Source of the DNA: an uncultured Bacilli bacterium
GTDB taxonomy: Bacteria > Bacillota_I > Bacilli_A > RF39 > UBA660
Length of the DNA: 7,349 nucleotides
Direction: 5' to 3'
Assembly (NCBI GenBank): GCA_947631285.1
Contig: CANRKS010000048.1
Span: 1-7,349 of the forward strand
This document shows, in pieces, positions 5,843-7,349 of this stretch. A model generated the notes under the pieces. That model saw only the letters and a program-made list of their open reading frames with translations, was not told where the DNA came from and made no database searches. Each line of letters starts with the position of its first letter. Position 1 is the first letter of the stretch. The translations under genes and the position numbers were made by a program.

Positions 5843-7186
5843 CTACTTTCCTAAACAAAAATTCTTAAATAAAGTATCAATTAATTCATCATGATATACT
5901 TCACCAGTTATTTCTCCTAAATAATTCCAAGCACTACTAATATCAATTTCAATCATATCAATAGGTATATCTTTATTTAAATTATTTAAAGCATTATTGA
6001 TACTATCTAATGCTTTTTTCATTAAATCTATTTGTCTTGTATTAGACATATAAGTTAAATCTTTATTATTAATTTTATCAAGTTCTAACTTTTTAATGAT
6101 AGCCTCTTTAAGACTATCTAGGCCATTATCATCTTTAGTATTACCTATTATATAGTCACTTTCCATTTTTATTTTATTAGGTAAATCTGACTTATTAACA
6201 AAAACAATTCTTTTATCTTTAGATACATTTTGTAATAAATCTTCATCATAACTAGATAACTCTTCATTATTATTTAAAACAATTATCACAACATCGGCTA
6301 AATCTATTGCTTTTTTACTCTTCTCTACCCCAATTTTTTCGACTACATCATCAGTTTCTCTAATCCCCGCTGTATCAATAAAATTAACTAGAAAACCATT
6401 TAATGTAATACTTCCTTCAACTGTATCTCTAGTTGTCCCAGCAATACTTGTAACAATGGCTTTTTCTTCATCAAGTAGGCTATTTAAAATGCTACTTTTC
6501 CCAACATTGGGTTTACCAACAATTGCAATATTTATTCCTTCTTTAATTAATTTACCATTTTTAGAATCTTTAAGTAATTTCATAAGTTCTTCTTTAACAA
6601 GTGATAATTTGGGGATTAGATCTTCTTTCGTAACAACTTCTATATCTTCATATTCTGGATAATCAATATTTACTTCAATATTAGCCATCACATCAACAAT
6701 ATTTTTACGCATATCTTTAATTTTATTTAAAAGTTTACCATTTAAATTATTTAAAGCAAGCATCCTAGCATTATCGGTTTTGGCATTAATTAAATCATTA
6801 ACACTTTCTGCTTGGGTAAGATCAAGGCGACCATTTAAGAAGGCTCTTTTAGTAAATTCCCCAGGTTCTGCAAGACGACAACCATTTTGAAGGAGAACTT
6901 CTAATATTTTATTAGTTGTATTTATTCCCCCATGACTATTAATTTCGATTATATCTTCTTTGGTATAAGTCTTCGGAGCAAGCATAACACTTACTAATAC
7001 TTCATCAACTACTTCATCATCGTCCATAATAAAACCATAGTGAATAGTATGACTTTTCACTTTATTAAGGTTATGACCACTAAATATTTTCGATACAATA
7101 CTTAAAGTATCTTTGCCACTTACTCTTATAATAGAGATGGCTCCAGATCCAAGTGATGTGGAAATAGCACAAATAGTATCTTCCAT
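5843..7186 (-). CDS. mnmE: tRNA modification GTPase MnmE (TrmE/ThdF)
   Basis: MnmE is the potassium-activated GTPase subunit of the U34 modification complex and works with MnmG. Numbering is from ATG7186 (447 aa, close to 454 in E. coli). The N-terminal domain binds a folate one-carbon donor and dimerises, with SGAISIIRVSG (14-24), EINSHGG (81-87) and PGEFTKRAFLNGRLDLTQAE (108-127). The G domain, inserted in a helical domain, has GKPNVGKSS (224-232, P-loop with the K+-sensing Asn227), TSIAGTTRDT (246-255, switch I/K-loop), DTAG (271-274) with Glu283 matching catalytic Glu282 of E. coli, and NKSD (331-334). The C-terminus is FCLGK (443-447) with the essential Cys444. ATG7186 is chosen because AAAGGAG lies just upstream. 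An in-frame GTG at 7219 would add 11 residues, but its codons cover the promoter and ribosome site. The gene heads the minus-strand operon. Confidence 0.98.
   Translation of the reverse strand: MEDTICAISTSLGSGAISIIRVSGKDTLSIVSKIFSGHNLNKVKSHTIHYGFIMDDDEVVDEVLVSVMLAPKTYTKEDIIEINSHGGINTTNKILEVLLQNGCRLAEPGEFTKRAFLNGRLDLTQAESVNDLINAKTDNARMLALNNLNGKLLNKIKDMRKNIVDVMANIEVNIDYPEYEDIEVVTKEDLIPKLSLVKEELMKLLKDSKNGKLIKEGINIAIVGKPNVGKSSILNSLLDEEKAIVTSIAGTTRDTVEGSITLNGFLVNFIDTAGIRETDDVVEKIGVEKSKKAIDLADVVIIVLNNNEELSSYDEDLLQNVSKDKRIVFVNKSDLPNKIKMESDYIIGNTKDDNGLDSLKEAIIKKLELDKINNKDLTYMSNTRQIDLMKKALDSINNALNNLNKDIPIDMIEIDISSAWNYLGEITGEVYHDELIDTLFKNFCLGK
5846..5852 (-). promoter_or_regulatory. Ribosome binding site of mnmG within the mnmE 3' end
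   Basis: AGGAAAG is formed by the last codons of mnmE (Leu-Gly-Lys) directly before its TAG stop, 10 bases upstream of ATG5835. Ribosomes finishing mnmE pass over this site, which fits coupled synthesis of the two complex partners. Confidence 0.45.
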
Positions 7187-7193
7187 ATACTTA

Positions 7194-7200
7194 CTCCTTT
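7194..7200 (-). promoter_or_regulatory. Ribosome binding site of mnmE
   Basis: AAAGGAG lies 7 bases before ATG7186, the strongest ribosome site in the window. It rules against the upstream GTG7219, which would place the site inside the coding sequence. Confidence 0.8.
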
Positions 7201-7209
7201 CCCCACAAT

Positions 7210-7218
7210 ATATTAGCA
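7210..7218 (-). promoter_or_regulatory. Extended -10 promoter of the mnmE operon
   Basis: The minus strand reads TGC then TAATAT, an extended -10 (TGnTATAAT type). No good -35 box is seen at 16-18 bases upstream; the closest is ATGCAA with 3/6 matches at 17. The transcript would start near 7203 and have a leader of only about 17-20 bases made up almost entirely of the ribosome site. Position before the operon supports it. Confidence 0.45.
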
Positions 7219-7280
7219 CAATTTATAAATAATTGCATTAAATTTTTATTTTTAATTATCAGTTATAAAATGTTAGTAGA

Positions 7281-7322
7281 ATAAAAAGTTAAATTCTCGA
7301 AATGGAGAAAATGGAGAATTTA
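7281..7322 (-). terminator. Hairpin with T tract, possible terminator of an upstream minus-strand gene
   Basis: TAAATTCTC (minus 7322-7314) and GAGAATTTA (7298-7290) form a perfect 9-bp inverted repeat around a 15-base loop. Two bases later the minus strand has TTTTT (7287-7283). This would end a gene entering from the right. The stem has only three G-C pairs and the loop is large, so the terminator is plausible and not certain. The rest of 7187-7349 shows no supportable gene: all three minus-strand frames entering from the right edge stop by about 7275. Confidence 0.35.
7301..7318 (+). repeat. Two perfect tandem copies of a 9-base unit
   Basis: AATGGAGAA occurs twice head to tail (7301-7309 and 7310-7318) within the loop and right arm of the hairpin. 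Two copies only, so it may be chance duplication by slippage. Confidence 0.7.
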
Positions 7323-7349
7323 GTTTTGTAATATAAATTGATTGTAGGC

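Noticed and set aside
6456..6662. Plus-strand open frame of 68 codons
   Set aside because: It lies wholly antisense to the MnmE G domain and helical region. Its Ser/Phe/Leu-rich product is what the complement of Lys/Glu/Asp/Asn-rich coding gives, and it has no known motif. It is a shadow frame.
7311..7331. Tiny plus-strand frame of ATG plus five sense codons, preceded by GGAG
   Set aside because: The GGAG and ATG come from the tandem repeat, the product is six residues, and no promoter or context supports it.
7187..7349. Origin of replication (DnaA boxes) suggested by the origin-proximal gene order
   Set aside because: I find no cluster of TTATCCACA-like boxes in this or any other gap, and no dnaA or dnaN gene is present.
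1..7349. TGA read as tryptophan, as in Mycoplasma-type codes
   Set aside because: All five genes are full length under the standard code and every inspected Trp is TGG.
1..7349. CRISPR array, insertion sequence, tRNA or rRNA, toxin-antitoxin or phage genes
   Set aside because: No repeat-spacer periodicity, terminal inverted repeats, transposase motifs or structural RNA signatures are visible. Coding density by core genes leaves no room.

Overview
The window is AT-rich DNA (GC well below one third by eye) carrying five complete protein genes in a tight layout. The gene set and order mnmE-mnmG-rsmG-parB/noc is the arrangement seen near the chromosome origin in Bacillota. A bifunctional penicillin-binding protein shows that the cell makes peptidoglycan. 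All five genes read through with TGG as the only Trp codon and no in-frame TGA, so the standard code applies. I infer a low-GC, probably small-genome Bacillota (Bacilli, Erysipelotrichia or RF39-like) rather than a wall-less Mycoplasma. Species cannot be told from the window.

Layout. Positions 1-108 are a short divergent control region. A well-formed promoter points left to a gene that lies essentially outside the window, and a weaker candidate points right to the PBP gene (109-2067, +). Positions 2068-2136 separate two convergent genes and hold an intrinsic terminator. From 7186 down to 2137 four genes lie on the minus strand, transcribed mnmE, mnmG, rsmG, parB. The mnmE-mnmG gap is 7 bases, mnmG and rsmG overlap by 8, and 38 bases separate rsmG from parB, which appears to have its own promoter in the rsmG 3' end. 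Positions 7187-7349 hold the mnmE promoter and a hairpin enclosing a tandem repeat, probably the terminator of an upstream minus-strand gene, and no gene I can support.

Function. MnmE and MnmG together modify the wobble uridine (U34) of certain tRNAs. RsmG methylates 16S rRNA. The last gene encodes a ParB/Noc-family CTP-dependent DNA clamp for chromosome segregation or nucleoid occlusion. The convergent PBP polymerises and crosslinks cell-wall glycan.

The gene content is ordinary core genome; I see no mobile element, CRISPR array, RNA gene or new defence system. The most interesting point is the ParB/Noc protein. It sits in the noc position with no parA after it, lacks an N-terminal membrane anchor, and has a long acidic linker holding an isolated basic-aromatic motif that resembles the Noc membrane-targeting helix.
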